Positions 45,480-53,526 of a DNA stretch of 64,000 nucleotides are shown here, in pieces (position 1 is the first letter of the stretch; the number at the start of each line of letters is the position of its first letter). This DNA is from Candidatus Zhuqueibacterota bacterium (GTDB lineage: Bacteria; Zhuqueibacterota; Zhuqueibacteria; Thermofontimicrobiales; Thiofontviventaceae). The translations under genes were made by a program, and so were the position numbers. The stretch covers positions 1-64,000 of the forward strand of contig JAFGDW010000157.1 of the NCBI GenBank assembly GCA_016931935.1, read 5' to 3'. The notes under the pieces were generated by a model. It did no database searches and was not told the origin of the DNA. It was given only the letters and a program-made list of their open reading frames with translations.

Positions 45480-46139
45480 ATGAAATCACGTATAGAACGA
45501 ACCGCGAAATTGATCGATAAAACCGGAATTATTCTTGATATTGGTTGTGGCACCGGTGATATCTATGATAATATCAAAACGTATTCCAAACATTTTACCT
45601 ATATTGGAATGGATAAAGAATCCGCAAGGCTCGTTCAATCAGATAAATCGATTAGCCGTATTTCCGGGGATGTTTATCATATCCCGTTAGCGAATAGTTC
45701 AGTCGAATCAGTGTTGCTGCTTCAGGTATTTGAACATCTGGATAGGCCGGTGGATGCCATCCGGGAGATAAACAGAGTTTTAAAACCAACCGGAACGTTA
45801 ATTCTATCAACAAACAATGCGCTGTATTGGGGCGAACTTTTTACTGAAGTAGTGTGTTATGTAAAAACACTCATCAATAGACTAGTTAACGGCACGAATA
45901 AAGTAAGACGCCCAATTATTTTTGGAAGTGAACTATTCCGCCGACATGTTTTCGTGGTCACTCCATCCAGTCTGCATACCTTACTTCACATTAACGGATT
46001 TGAGTATAATCACACAATATTCTGTGATGGATTTCCGCGATGGAATTATTTTATATTCGCTACATTCCTCCCGTTTTTAATGAACATCCAAATTATTAAA
46101 GCAACAAAAATGAACCCATCACCTGATTACATTATTTAA
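45480..46139 (+). CDS. SAM-dependent methyltransferase (class I, small)
   Basis: The 219-residue protein has class I motif I ILDIGCGTGDIYDN right at residue 19, acidic motif IGMDKESARL, then LLLQVFEHLDRPVDAI and a hydrophobic helix near the C-terminus (YFIFATFLPFLM). It belongs to the methyltransferase-11 type common in glycan loci. It starts five bases after the flippase gene and ends two bases before the sulfotransferase gene. The acceptor is not known. Confidence 0.84.
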   Translation: MKSRIERTAKLIDKTGIILDIGCGTGDIYDNIKTYSKHFTYIGMDKESARLVQSDKSISRISGDVYHIPLANSSVESVLLLQVFEHLDRPVDAIREINRVLKPTGTLILSTNNALYWGELFTEVVCYVKTLINRLVNGTNKVRRPIIFGSELFRRHVFVVTPSSLHTLLHINGFEYNHTIFCDGFPRWNYFIFATFLPFLMNIQIIKATKMNPSPDYII

Positions 46140-46141
46140 GT

Positions 46142-47038
46142 ATGTCTGAACCGAACTTCCTTTACATCGGGTACATGAAAGCGGGAACAACGTTCCTGCG
46201 CAGTTATTTTTCACATCACCCCAATATTGAATGGTACCGCAATGCGATTGTTTTCCTATCCGATACATTTGAACGTTCGACGTATTTGGACAACTTTGAA
46301 AACACCGGACATTCAAAATGTATTGTCGATATGTACGAGGGCCTGGCAATTGGCTTCATTAATCACTGTCGATCCGATGAAATCCGCCATCGATTCACAC
46401 CGGACTATACGGTTGACGGAAACCAATTGGAACCTTCAATCGAAAAAATAGCACTCAGAATTAAGGATACGCTGCCACACACAAAAATCCTGATTTCCAT
46501 ACGAAATCAGATTGACTGGCTGCGTTCATATTATGGACATTATATCCTCAAGCTTCCGAAGCGCAATCGCACACTTCATGATCTGTTAAGTACATTTGAT
46601 GGCAAATGCGCGCTATATGCCGGTAATTATTATGGATTAATTAAAACCTATATTAAAGTATTCGGACGCGATTTCGTTCATGTTATTGTTTTGGAAGAGT
46701 TGAAAACGAATCCCCGAGAAGCGTTGGAAAAATTGTGTCATTTCATGGAAGTTGATTATGTAGAATTTCCTGCAGAACGACAAAAATTGAACAAAGCAAA
46801 ACCAAGTGGACAGCGGCATATTATAAAACTGCTTGCTTCAATCGGAATTTCAGCCGAACATTTTGCCAAATATTCTCCGATCTACAAAAAATATGCAGAT
46901 ACTATCTATCAGCTATTTTCTCACGATATTCTGACGAAACATGAAATCTCGATGTTACATTCATTCTATTCAATCAGTAATTATCACCTTTCCGGACTCA
47001 TCGATGTTGATTTAAAGCAATTTGGTTACCCTTTGTAA
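46142..47038 (+). CDS. PAPS-dependent sulfotransferase
   Basis: The 298-residue protein has the 5'-phosphosulfate loop YMKAGTTFLRSYF at residues 11-23, with the conserved Lys13. The 3'-phosphate site is ILISIRNQIDWLRSYY near 115. Later VLEELKTNPREALEKL matches the family's C-terminal helix. It should move sulfate from PAPS to a sugar hydroxyl or amine. The gene lies between two methyltransferase genes, so sulfation probably occurs on the same intermediate. No PAPS synthesis genes are in the window, so donor supply comes from elsewhere. Confidence 0.9.
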   Translation: MSEPNFLYIGYMKAGTTFLRSYFSHHPNIEWYRNAIVFLSDTFERSTYLDNFENTGHSKCIVDMYEGLAIGFINHCRSDEIRHRFTPDYTVDGNQLEPSIEKIALRIKDTLPHTKILISIRNQIDWLRSYYGHYILKLPKRNRTLHDLLSTFDGKCALYAGNYYGLIKTYIKVFGRDFVHVIVLEELKTNPREALEKLCHFMEVDYVEFPAERQKLNKAKPSGQRHIIKLLASIGISAEHFAKYSPIYKKYADTIYQLFSHDILTKHEISMLHSFYSISNYHLSGLIDVDLKQFGYPL

Positions 47039-47047
47039 TCTATTAGG

Positions 47048-47632
47048 ATGGATAGAATCAATCAAAAAAAAATTATATACCCATTTATTCATTATTATTT
47101 GAATGAATATACACAAGCCAACGATTTAATTCTGGACATTGGTTGCGGCACTTCACAGTACCGGCACTGTACTGAAACAAACTATTTTGGCATTGATCTT
47201 AAAACGGGGGCAATGCCGGATGGTTTCGAATATGATGTTGATGTAATTGCATCAGCAGAAGCGATCCCATTCGTTACCAATCGCTTTGATCTTGTGTTTT
47301 CAGTCGCGTCTTTCTACCAAATTCGGAATCACCAAAAAGCACTCTCCGAAATTTATCGGATAATAAAACCGCACGGACAAATATTGCTCTTCGATTATAA
47401 TCAGCGAACCCAACAGCACCTGAATAAACGATATAATCTTACAAATACCCGAAATGCCTACCCATGTTGGTCGCAATGGGAATTATTGGCACGCGTCCAG
47501 TCAGCAGGTTTTGAGGGATGCACATTATTGCCCAAATGTTCACACAAAATAACTCCAATAACAAAGCGAATCCGACTATTTTATCAGGAATATCGGGGAA
47601 GTTGGGCAATTGTTACCGGTTATAAACTCTGA
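47048..47632 (+). CDS. SAM-dependent methyltransferase (class I, short)
   Basis: The 194-residue protein has motif I ILDIGCGTSQYRHC near 28, a short acidic loop FGIDLKTGAM, and DLVFSVASFYQIRNHQKAL in place of the usual FxxVLHH stretch. It is short for the family but keeps the full Rossmann core. It starts nine bases after the sulfotransferase stop. Function is presumed to be methylation of the glycan; I cannot define the substrate. Confidence 0.82.
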   Translation: MDRINQKKIIYPFIHYYLNEYTQANDLILDIGCGTSQYRHCTETNYFGIDLKTGAMPDGFEYDVDVIASAEAIPFVTNRFDLVFSVASFYQIRNHQKALSEIYRIIKPHGQILLFDYNQRTQQHLNKRYNLTNTRNAYPCWSQWELLARVQSAGFEGCTLLPKCSHKITPITKRIRLFYQEYRGSWAIVTGYKL

Positions 47633-47928
47633 GATATTCAGCTATAAAAATCTCTGATTGTGAACGAAAAATTCCTGCACGCATTGCTGGAGCCTATGCT
47701 GGATTTACAAAAACTCAAAAAGGCTGTCTGTTTTCAGTAAACCACTAAGAGTATATCCAAATACCTCAGTCAGGATTTAACCGTGGGCTGAGCCTGTCGA
47801 AGTCGACACACGCACGATTGTCGTCCCGTTTTACTGGAAGAAACTCAGGCAACGGACAAAATGAATTGAAAGGCTTTTCGGATAAGCTCTAAATAGAATC
47901 TAATCACTTTATCATTTCGGATTCCATT
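47633..47928. other. Intergenic region with a decayed repeat word
   Basis: No gene is seen. GGGCTGAGCCTGTCGAAGTC near 47787-47806 is a familiar dispersed intergenic word, related to the CTTCGAC/GCTCAGGGTAC words near 50025-50095. A promoter for the carbamoyltransferase gene at 47929 may lie here, but no elements could be fixed. Confidence 0.45.
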
Positions 47929-49866
47929 ATGCAATCGCACACACCTAAAATACTTGGTATACATCTTGGCTATAACGCCTCAGCATGTTTGCTTGGTGAT
48001 GATATTGCATCGCTCGCGGAAGAGAACATTACAAGGGTTAAAAACTATCAGGGTTTCCCTTTCGCCGCCATCGGTGAATTATTGAATAAAAAAAACACAA
48101 CCTTTGCCGAGATTGATATAATTGCGATAGCAGGTACAGACATCCAGCATGAAAATTCATATCGCTTCGAATCGTACTTTGCTCCACGCTATACAAACGA
48201 TTCAAACAGTCCCGACACTGACACCCTTGAAAACCGGTTTATGTATCCATTTCGTAGAGTGGATTTTCATAGCCGGCTAAAAAGTTTTCTTTCGCAACAG
48301 CATTTTAGCGGTAATATCGTGTATTTGGATCACCATTTATGTCAATGTGCTGCCGCGCTTGCTACTTTTGCGGTCGAAAACGGTATGGCAATTTCAATGG
48401 ATGACGGAGACAACGGTACGAACTGGAAAATTTTCAGTATTGAAAAAGGTATGCTTAAATTACTTGCCGAAAGTACGGTCGATTCGTACAAGCGCATGCA
48501 TGCTACTCCCGCTAATGTCTGTTTGAATACAACTCAATTGTTAGGATTTAATCAACACGATTACGCAGGTAAAGTAACAGGTTTGTCAGCCTATGGACAA
48601 CCCATATTTAAATCAATTTTTGATGAATTATTGTCTGTTAATGATGGACAATTCAGGAGTGAGATAAAATTCGATAGCTTTTCCCCGTGGAATAAAATTA
48701 AAAAAATTCTCGGATACTTTACTCCCGGTACAAATGATGATGTCAGAATGATCAATTATTTGCGGTCAAAATTACCACGTCATAAATATTCTGATATTGC
48801 CGCTTCCCTGCAGCAATGGACAGAATCAATACTTTTGGAATTTATCGAGTATTACCGAATCAAATTTAGTTCAAATCAACAACACTTGCTGTTATCGGGC
48901 AATATGTTTTCCAATGTTCTTCTAAATCAAAAGATCGCGGAGTTTTCTCAATTTCAAAAAGTGGATGCCGTACCCGTTACACCCTCTGGAAGTCTGGCAA
49001 TTGGTGCATGTTATCTCATGGCAGATGAAACTCAAAAGAAAACGGTTTTCAGTAAGCCGTTTCAACATGTTTATTTAGGACCGCATTATCCTGCAACTGA
49101 AATTAAAGCAAATTTATCAGGTACCAAACAAACTCTATACACGAAATCAGAAATTCCGGATCAGGCAAAATTTATAGCACAAGCACTTTCATTGGAATAT
49201 ATTGTTGGCCTCTTTGGGGACCGGATGGAATTTTCATCACATGCGCTTGGCGCCCGTTCAATTGTTGCCAGTCCTGCCAATCCGAATATCAACACATTAC
49301 TAAATCAGCGTTTACAAAGAACAGAATTTATGCCATTCGCACAATGCATGCGCGATGTTGATGCACTGTTTTTGCTCGAGGGCTATTCGCCCGGAGATTT
49401 ATCTGCTCAATTTATGACAAGAACTTACCGGGCAACCGACAAATTGCTCAAGATAGCCCCGGCGATTGTTCATGTGGATGGCACGACATTACCACAAGTT
49501 GTGACTCGAAATATAAATTTGCTTTTTTATGATATTCTGACTTATTTCCAGGAGCTGACGGGAATTCCAGTTCTTATTAATACAAGTTTTAATATTCATG
49601 CTGAACCGGTTTTATTGACGCCACAGGATGCACTTCGTTCGTACGTTGATAATAATCTGGTGGATATTCTTGTACTTGAAGATTTCATTGTGACATCCCC
49701 GGACAAATTCAATCGAATTCGAAATCAAAAATATAGTAAAAAAGTGGTAACCTGTACAGTTGTTCACGAGAATCAGAATGAAACAAACATTCTGCAATCA
49801 TCGCCAATTGAAAAAATCAAGGCACACATCGAGCCATTTATAGAAAATAACTTATTCAAAGGCTGA
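47929..49866 (+). CDS. NodU/CmcH-type carbamoyltransferase
   Basis: The 645-residue enzyme has the Kae1-like N-terminal domain with HLGYNASACLL, LDHHLCQCAAALAT (metal-binding His residues), SMDDGDNGTNW, LSGNMFSNVLLNQ and VTPSGSLAIGACY. The carbamoyl-transfer C-terminal domain carries FSSHALGARSIVASPANP and INTSFNIHAEPVLLTP. Length matches TobZ/NodU. It makes carbamoyl adenylate from carbamoyl phosphate and ATP and transfers the carbamoyl group to a sugar hydroxyl. It probably adds an O-carbamoyl group to the glycan here. It sits in its own space between two gaps of about 300-390 bases, so it may be transcribed separately. Confidence 0.93.
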   Translation: MQSHTPKILGIHLGYNASACLLGDDIASLAEENITRVKNYQGFPFAAIGELLNKKNTTFAEIDIIAIAGTDIQHENSYRFESYFAPRYTNDSNSPDTDTLENRFMYPFRRVDFHSRLKSFLSQQHFSGNIVYLDHHLCQCAAALATFAVENGMAISMDDGDNGTNWKIFSIEKGMLKLLAESTVDSYKRMHATPANVCLNTTQLLGFNQHDYAGKVTGLSAYGQPIFKSIFDELLSVNDGQFRSEIKFDSFSPWNKIKKILGYFTPGTNDDVRMINYLRSKLPRHKYSDIAASLQQWTESILLEFIEYYRIKFSSNQQHLLLSGNMFSNVLLNQKIAEFSQFQKVDAVPVTPSGSLAIGACYLMADETQKKTVFSKPFQHVYLGPHYPATEIKANLSGTKQTLYTKSEIPDQAKFIAQALSLEYIVGLFGDRMEFSSHALGARSIVASPANPNINTLLNQRLQRTEFMPFAQCMRDVDALFLLEGYSPGDLSAQFMTRTYRATDKLLKIAPAIVHVDGTTLPQVVTRNINLLFYDILTYFQELTGIPVLINTSFNIHAEPVLLTPQDALRSYVDNNLVDILVLEDFIVTSPDKFNRIRNQKYSKKVVTCTVVHENQNETNILQSSPIEKIKAHIEPFIENNLFKG

Positions 49867-50253
49867 AAAATTCAACAGGTTTCTTCACCTGGATAGAACG
49901 CTGGATTTCGGTATGAAAATGAAATATAAGACGCCGTCAGTTTTTTTTTTATTATCTATGGTTTGAAATATCTTGATTTTCAATTTGATATATTGTATCC
50001 ACTCATTACATGGTGGAAATTGTACCCTTCGACACCGTTCGTGTCACGAACTGCGGCGGCACGCCGCTGCGAGACGGCAAGCTCAGGGTACGAATCGAAC
50101 CGTTGGCTGAGTGCTCCGGAGGCGCATCTGCCTGTGGCATGATCCGCCACGGCGGATCAACAATACCATCTAATATTGATTGGATACGATATATATTTGT
50201 GGAAATCAAGAAAATGAATTACTTTTACTATATCGAATAACATCGGAGAATAA
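49867..50253. other. Intergenic region with repeats and a hairpin
   Basis: No real gene is seen. An open frame at 50010-50240 is made of repeat sequence (GTACCCTTCGACAC..., then AAGCTCAGGGTAC) and is rejected. TGATCCGCC-AC-GGCGGATCA (50140-50159) is a perfect 9-bp inverted repeat. The 24-bp repeat at 50165-50188 matches 65-88. A short T-run lies at about 49940-49950, without a strong stem before it. GGAG seven bases before the TTG at 50254 is the ribosome site of the next gene. Confidence 0.55.
50165..50188. repeat. Dispersed 24-bp repeat, copy 2
   Basis: This matches 65-88 at 22 of 24 positions (ACCATCTAATATTGATTGG core, then ATACG). It lies directly next to the inverted repeat 50140-50159. 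Both copies are non-coding. Confidence 0.5.
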
Positions 50254-51789
50254 TTGAAAATAGCGTTAGTCAGTCCCAAAAGTTTAGGAAACACGCTAGT
50301 TGCTTTCCCACACGGCATACTCCAAATCGCTGCTGAACTAAAGAAACATGGCTATACATGTGACATATTCGATTTTAATGTCACCAATCATAGTTCGAAT
50401 GATTTTTTGAACAAATATGATGTCGTGGGTTTGTCGGTCATGTCCACGCAACTGCGTCACGCAGTTGAGATTGTTAACGGGCTAAATAAAACTGTAAAGG
50501 TTATCTGGGGTGGAGTTCACTGTTTTCTCGATCCGTTGTCAGTCGTTCAAAAATTTCCAACACATTTTGTTGTTAGTGGTGAAGGCGAATATCCGATGCT
50601 AAATCTTCTAAAATATTTTTCAGGTCGGGAAAATATGGAATGGCTGCGGGGACAGAACGGTATTTGTTTTTACAATGATGCGCCAGTCATAAATCAGCCA
50701 AATTTCATTAGTGATTTAAACAATCTTGCTGATGTTAACTATTATGATATGCAGGAAATTGAAAAGTACATTTTCAAAAAGCAATATTGGTTTGATATGA
50801 AAAAGGATGTTCCTCTGTTAGATGTACTTGTCGGGCGTGGTTGTTACTGGAAATGCAGCTTCTGTATAAACTCGCTGTACCGCAAACACAAAGCATATCA
50901 TCGAAGCAAATCAATCGACAAAATCCGCAGAGAAACCGAAAATATAATTGATGATTTCAACATTCGATTCGTTAATCCACGTGATGATGATTTTTATATG
51001 GATAAAAAAGTCGTTAATGACTGGAAGGAATATGCTAAAGAAAAAGGCTTTCTGTGGGAAGCAAATTTTCGTTTTAATTACTTTACGGAAAAACAGTTGG
51101 ACGAACAAGAGATTAAAAATTTTATTGATTCAGGTTTGTATGTAATTAATATGGCAATTGAAGCTGGTGTCGAAGATATTCGGAATTCGATTCTAAAGAA
51201 AAAAGTAACTGATGCAGATATTTTCCGTGCTGTCGAGCGCATTAACCACAGCGTGGGGAAAAAAGTAGCAGTCGGGACAAGTTTCATTATTGACTTTCCC
51301 GGCGATACTCAGGCGAACAAAATTCGTGAAATCCAGTGGATGGATTATTTGCACAAACATCTAAATATCCTTTTCTCGGGGCCGCAAAAATATCGTTCCT
51401 ATCCTGGCTCTGATTTATATACACAAGAAAAGGATCACAAAAGCGGTGATTTGGATTATTACCTGAATAATATCACTCAATCAGGCGAAATTAAGTCGTA
51501 TAAAAAGCGTTCATATTATCAAGCATTTTACTCACCGTTCATTCAACTCTATTACAACCGAAAATTTCAGTCATTCAAAATAAATGATGATAGTACGTGG
51601 GATGTTTCGCCAAACATTAAAAACAGAATTATCAGTTCATTTGTGTTCGAACTGCTATTTCTCCCAATTAAAATCCGGCTCATGCTTAATTTTTGGGTTT
51701 TATTTTGGGAACCACATGTAATCGGTTTCATTTTCACACAGTTGGAAAAATTAAGCGAGAATTCACGAAAATTTTTCAAACGAATATAA
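50254..51789 (+). CDS. B12-binding-domain radical SAM protein (copy 2)
   Basis: The 511-residue protein has a cobalamin-binding-like Rossmann domain (ALVSPKSLGNTLVAF, VGLSVMSTQLRHAV, VIWGGVHCF, VVSGEGEYPML). The radical SAM core has cluster ligands in GRGCYWKCSFCINSLY near 210 and NMAIEAGVEDI. Its C-terminal 100 residues include a hydrophobic helix (FVFELLFLPIKIRLML). It starts with TTG, supported by GGAG seven bases before. It differs clearly from copy 1 at 38572, so the two probably act on different positions. The reaction could be C-methylation or another radical step. Confidence 0.86.
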   Translation: MKIALVSPKSLGNTLVAFPHGILQIAAELKKHGYTCDIFDFNVTNHSSNDFLNKYDVVGLSVMSTQLRHAVEIVNGLNKTVKVIWGGVHCFLDPLSVVQKFPTHFVVSGEGEYPMLNLLKYFSGRENMEWLRGQNGICFYNDAPVINQPNFISDLNNLADVNYYDMQEIEKYIFKKQYWFDMKKDVPLLDVLVGRGCYWKCSFCINSLYRKHKAYHRSKSIDKIRRETENIIDDFNIRFVNPRDDDFYMDKKVVNDWKEYAKEKGFLWEANFRFNYFTEKQLDEQEIKNFIDSGLYVINMAIEAGVEDIRNSILKKKVTDADIFRAVERINHSVGKKVAVGTSFIIDFPGDTQANKIREIQWMDYLHKHLNILFSGPQKYRSYPGSDLYTQEKDHKSGDLDYYLNNITQSGEIKSYKKRSYYQAFYSPFIQLYYNRKFQSFKINDDSTWDVSPNIKNRIISSFVFELLFLPIKIRLMLNFWVLFWEPHVIGFIFTQLEKLSENSRKFFKRI

Positions 51790-51832
51790 CTCGTACGGTA
51801 AATGTACTTCTGTAAATTTGACATTCGTTAAT

Positions 51833-52993
51833 ATGAAAAAATTGCTTGTTGTAATAATTGACAAATTAAGCTCGCTGATAAAAAAGGGCGAAATAACCGA
51901 GCGTTACTATAATCCCGACGATCTGTTTGATGAAGTTCATATCTTGATGCTAAATAACGATTCTCCGGATAAAGCACGTGTTCAGAAAATGGTTGGTCGC
52001 GCCAAATTATCAATCAGTAATCTCCCCGCTGGCAAGGCGTTATTTTTAATCTCACTCGGTTGGCAAAAATGGGCATTAAATATATGGGCGAAGCCAGCAA
52101 TTGAATTAGCCCAAATATTTCAACCGAATATTATTCGCTGTCACGGGCATTTATTAAGTGCATACGTGGGTGCACTGATACATAATTCACTTAATATTCC
52201 CTGTATAACGTCGCTGCACATAAATCCCGATGAAGATGTAAAAAACAGAGCGGCGACCGTTATTCAAAAATTCATTTGCAAACTGGAAGAACGAGTGGAA
52301 AAATGGGCCCTGACCAATGCAGATTTAGTGCTTCCTGTCTACCAATCGATAATACCCTATTTACAGCGCTTGGGAATTTCAAATTTCGAAGTCGCTTACA
52401 ATGCTATTAATCCGGCATTTCTTCAGAAAAAAACAGACTATAAATTACATAATCCGGTAAAAATTGTCTCAGTCGGGCGTTTATTTAATTTAAAAAATCC
52501 CGAGAATATCATTCTGGCGATCAAGAAACTACCCAACGTACACTTCACATCTTTCGGCGATGGACCCTATTTTGAATATTTGCAGAAATTAGTAATACAG
52601 AATCATTTAACGAATCAGGTGAAATTAATCCCGGCTTTATCAAATGATAAACTATGTAGTATGTTGGCAAAATTTGATATTTTCGCTGTACATACCGAAC
52701 ATTGGGAAATCAGCAAATCCGTACTCGAGTCAATGCTCACCGGCCTGCCAACAATAATAAATCACAGAACCGGACAGCCCGTCCCGGAATTCAATGATAC
52801 GTTCGTTTATTTAGTTGAGAATAGTGTTGATGGTTATTTTAATGCAATTAGAAATTTAATTGAAAATGGTGCACTAAGAGAAAAATTAGGACGTAATGCA
52901 TTCAATCAGGCTCACAAATATTGGGCGCCTGCCCAGACTGAACTGAACTATGCAAATATTTATAGAAGATTTTTACCCGGATATGTTGCGTGA
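51833..52993 (+). CDS. GT4-like glycosyltransferase
   Basis: The 386-residue GT-B protein has an acceptor domain with IIRCHGHLLSAYVGAL and NADLVLPVYQSIIPYL, and a donor domain with KIVSVGRLFNLKNPENI, FTSFGDGPYFEYL and HTEHWEISKSVLESMLTG. The usual E-x7-E motif is altered: the first Glu is in HWEISKS and the second is in LESML. I chose the ATG at 51833 rather than a TTG at 51818, since the conserved strand begins directly after. It is followed by a remnant of another glycosyltransferase. Donor and acceptor unknown. Confidence 0.85.
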   Translation: MKKLLVVIIDKLSSLIKKGEITERYYNPDDLFDEVHILMLNNDSPDKARVQKMVGRAKLSISNLPAGKALFLISLGWQKWALNIWAKPAIELAQIFQPNIIRCHGHLLSAYVGALIHNSLNIPCITSLHINPDEDVKNRAATVIQKFICKLEERVEKWALTNADLVLPVYQSIIPYLQRLGISNFEVAYNAINPAFLQKKTDYKLHNPVKIVSVGRLFNLKNPENIILAIKKLPNVHFTSFGDGPYFEYLQKLVIQNHLTNQVKLIPALSNDKLCSMLAKFDIFAVHTEHWEISKSVLESMLTGLPTIINHRTGQPVPEFNDTFVYLVENSVDGYFNAIRNLIENGALREKLGRNAFNQAHKYWAPAQTELNYANIYRRFLPGYVA

Positions 52994-53526
52994 AAATATT
53001 TCAATTTTATTTTGAGATGATTTTAATTTTTAGTCTGAATGTAGTGTTGTGAGCTTGTATAGAAATTCATCGTGGAACAAAATTTGCAAGCTAAGGTCGT
53101 GTTAATTAAATCGATGGTAAATGAAATAGTCAATCACTGGTTGCTGAATTATGGTTAATTCGTCATGGCAAACGAATACAACAAATACTTTGGCATTCCT
53201 ATGACTATGTACGCACCCTTGCTCATCGACCTGCCGGTAGCTGTTAGCAGACGACATCCGAAGCCTGTGCCGGAACGATCCGTGGCTTGATTGTATGTCG
53301 CTGAACGCACACCTTCTGTTTACAAACGGGCAATTCAAACCTTACTCGCAACTGAAAAATATAAAACGTCAATCGGTCAAAAAGGTCATGATTATGCCTG
53401 GAAACTTTTTAGTCCGCTCGAGGTAGAACAGCAACTCGTGGATTTGTACTGTGAATTAGTACCAGATCTAACTGGACGAAATTAATCCACTGCTGTTGAG
53501 TTTCCGACTAAAATTGGAATCAATGC
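52994..53526. other. Degraded coding region between two glycosyltransferase genes
   Basis: This 533-base stretch has no intact gene. It carries the glycosyltransferase remnant listed at 53165-53485 and, before it, AT-rich non-coding sequence. No repeat or transposase end was seen at its borders. Confidence 0.6.
53165..53485 (+). pseudogene. C-terminal remnant of a GT4-type glycosyltransferase
   Basis: Starting at TTG 53291, 64 codons encode VYKRAIQTLLATEKYKTSIG then GHDYAWKLFSPLEVEQQLVD. This strongly resembles the last two helices of GT4 enzymes, where the pattern A-I-x-x-L-L ... F-S-x-x-x-x-x-x-L is common. Upstream in the same frame a TGA at 53288 cuts it, and before that an ATG at 53165 opens 41 codons (NKYFGIPMTMYAPLLIDLP) of uncertain relation. 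The donor domain core is missing. I infer a deleted or decayed glycosyltransferase gene. An active 64-residue protein is unlikely. Confidence 0.6.

Noticed and set aside
50010-50240. Plus-strand open frame of 76 codons
   Set aside because: It is made of inverted repeat and dispersed repeat words and has no ribosome site or protein-like pattern.
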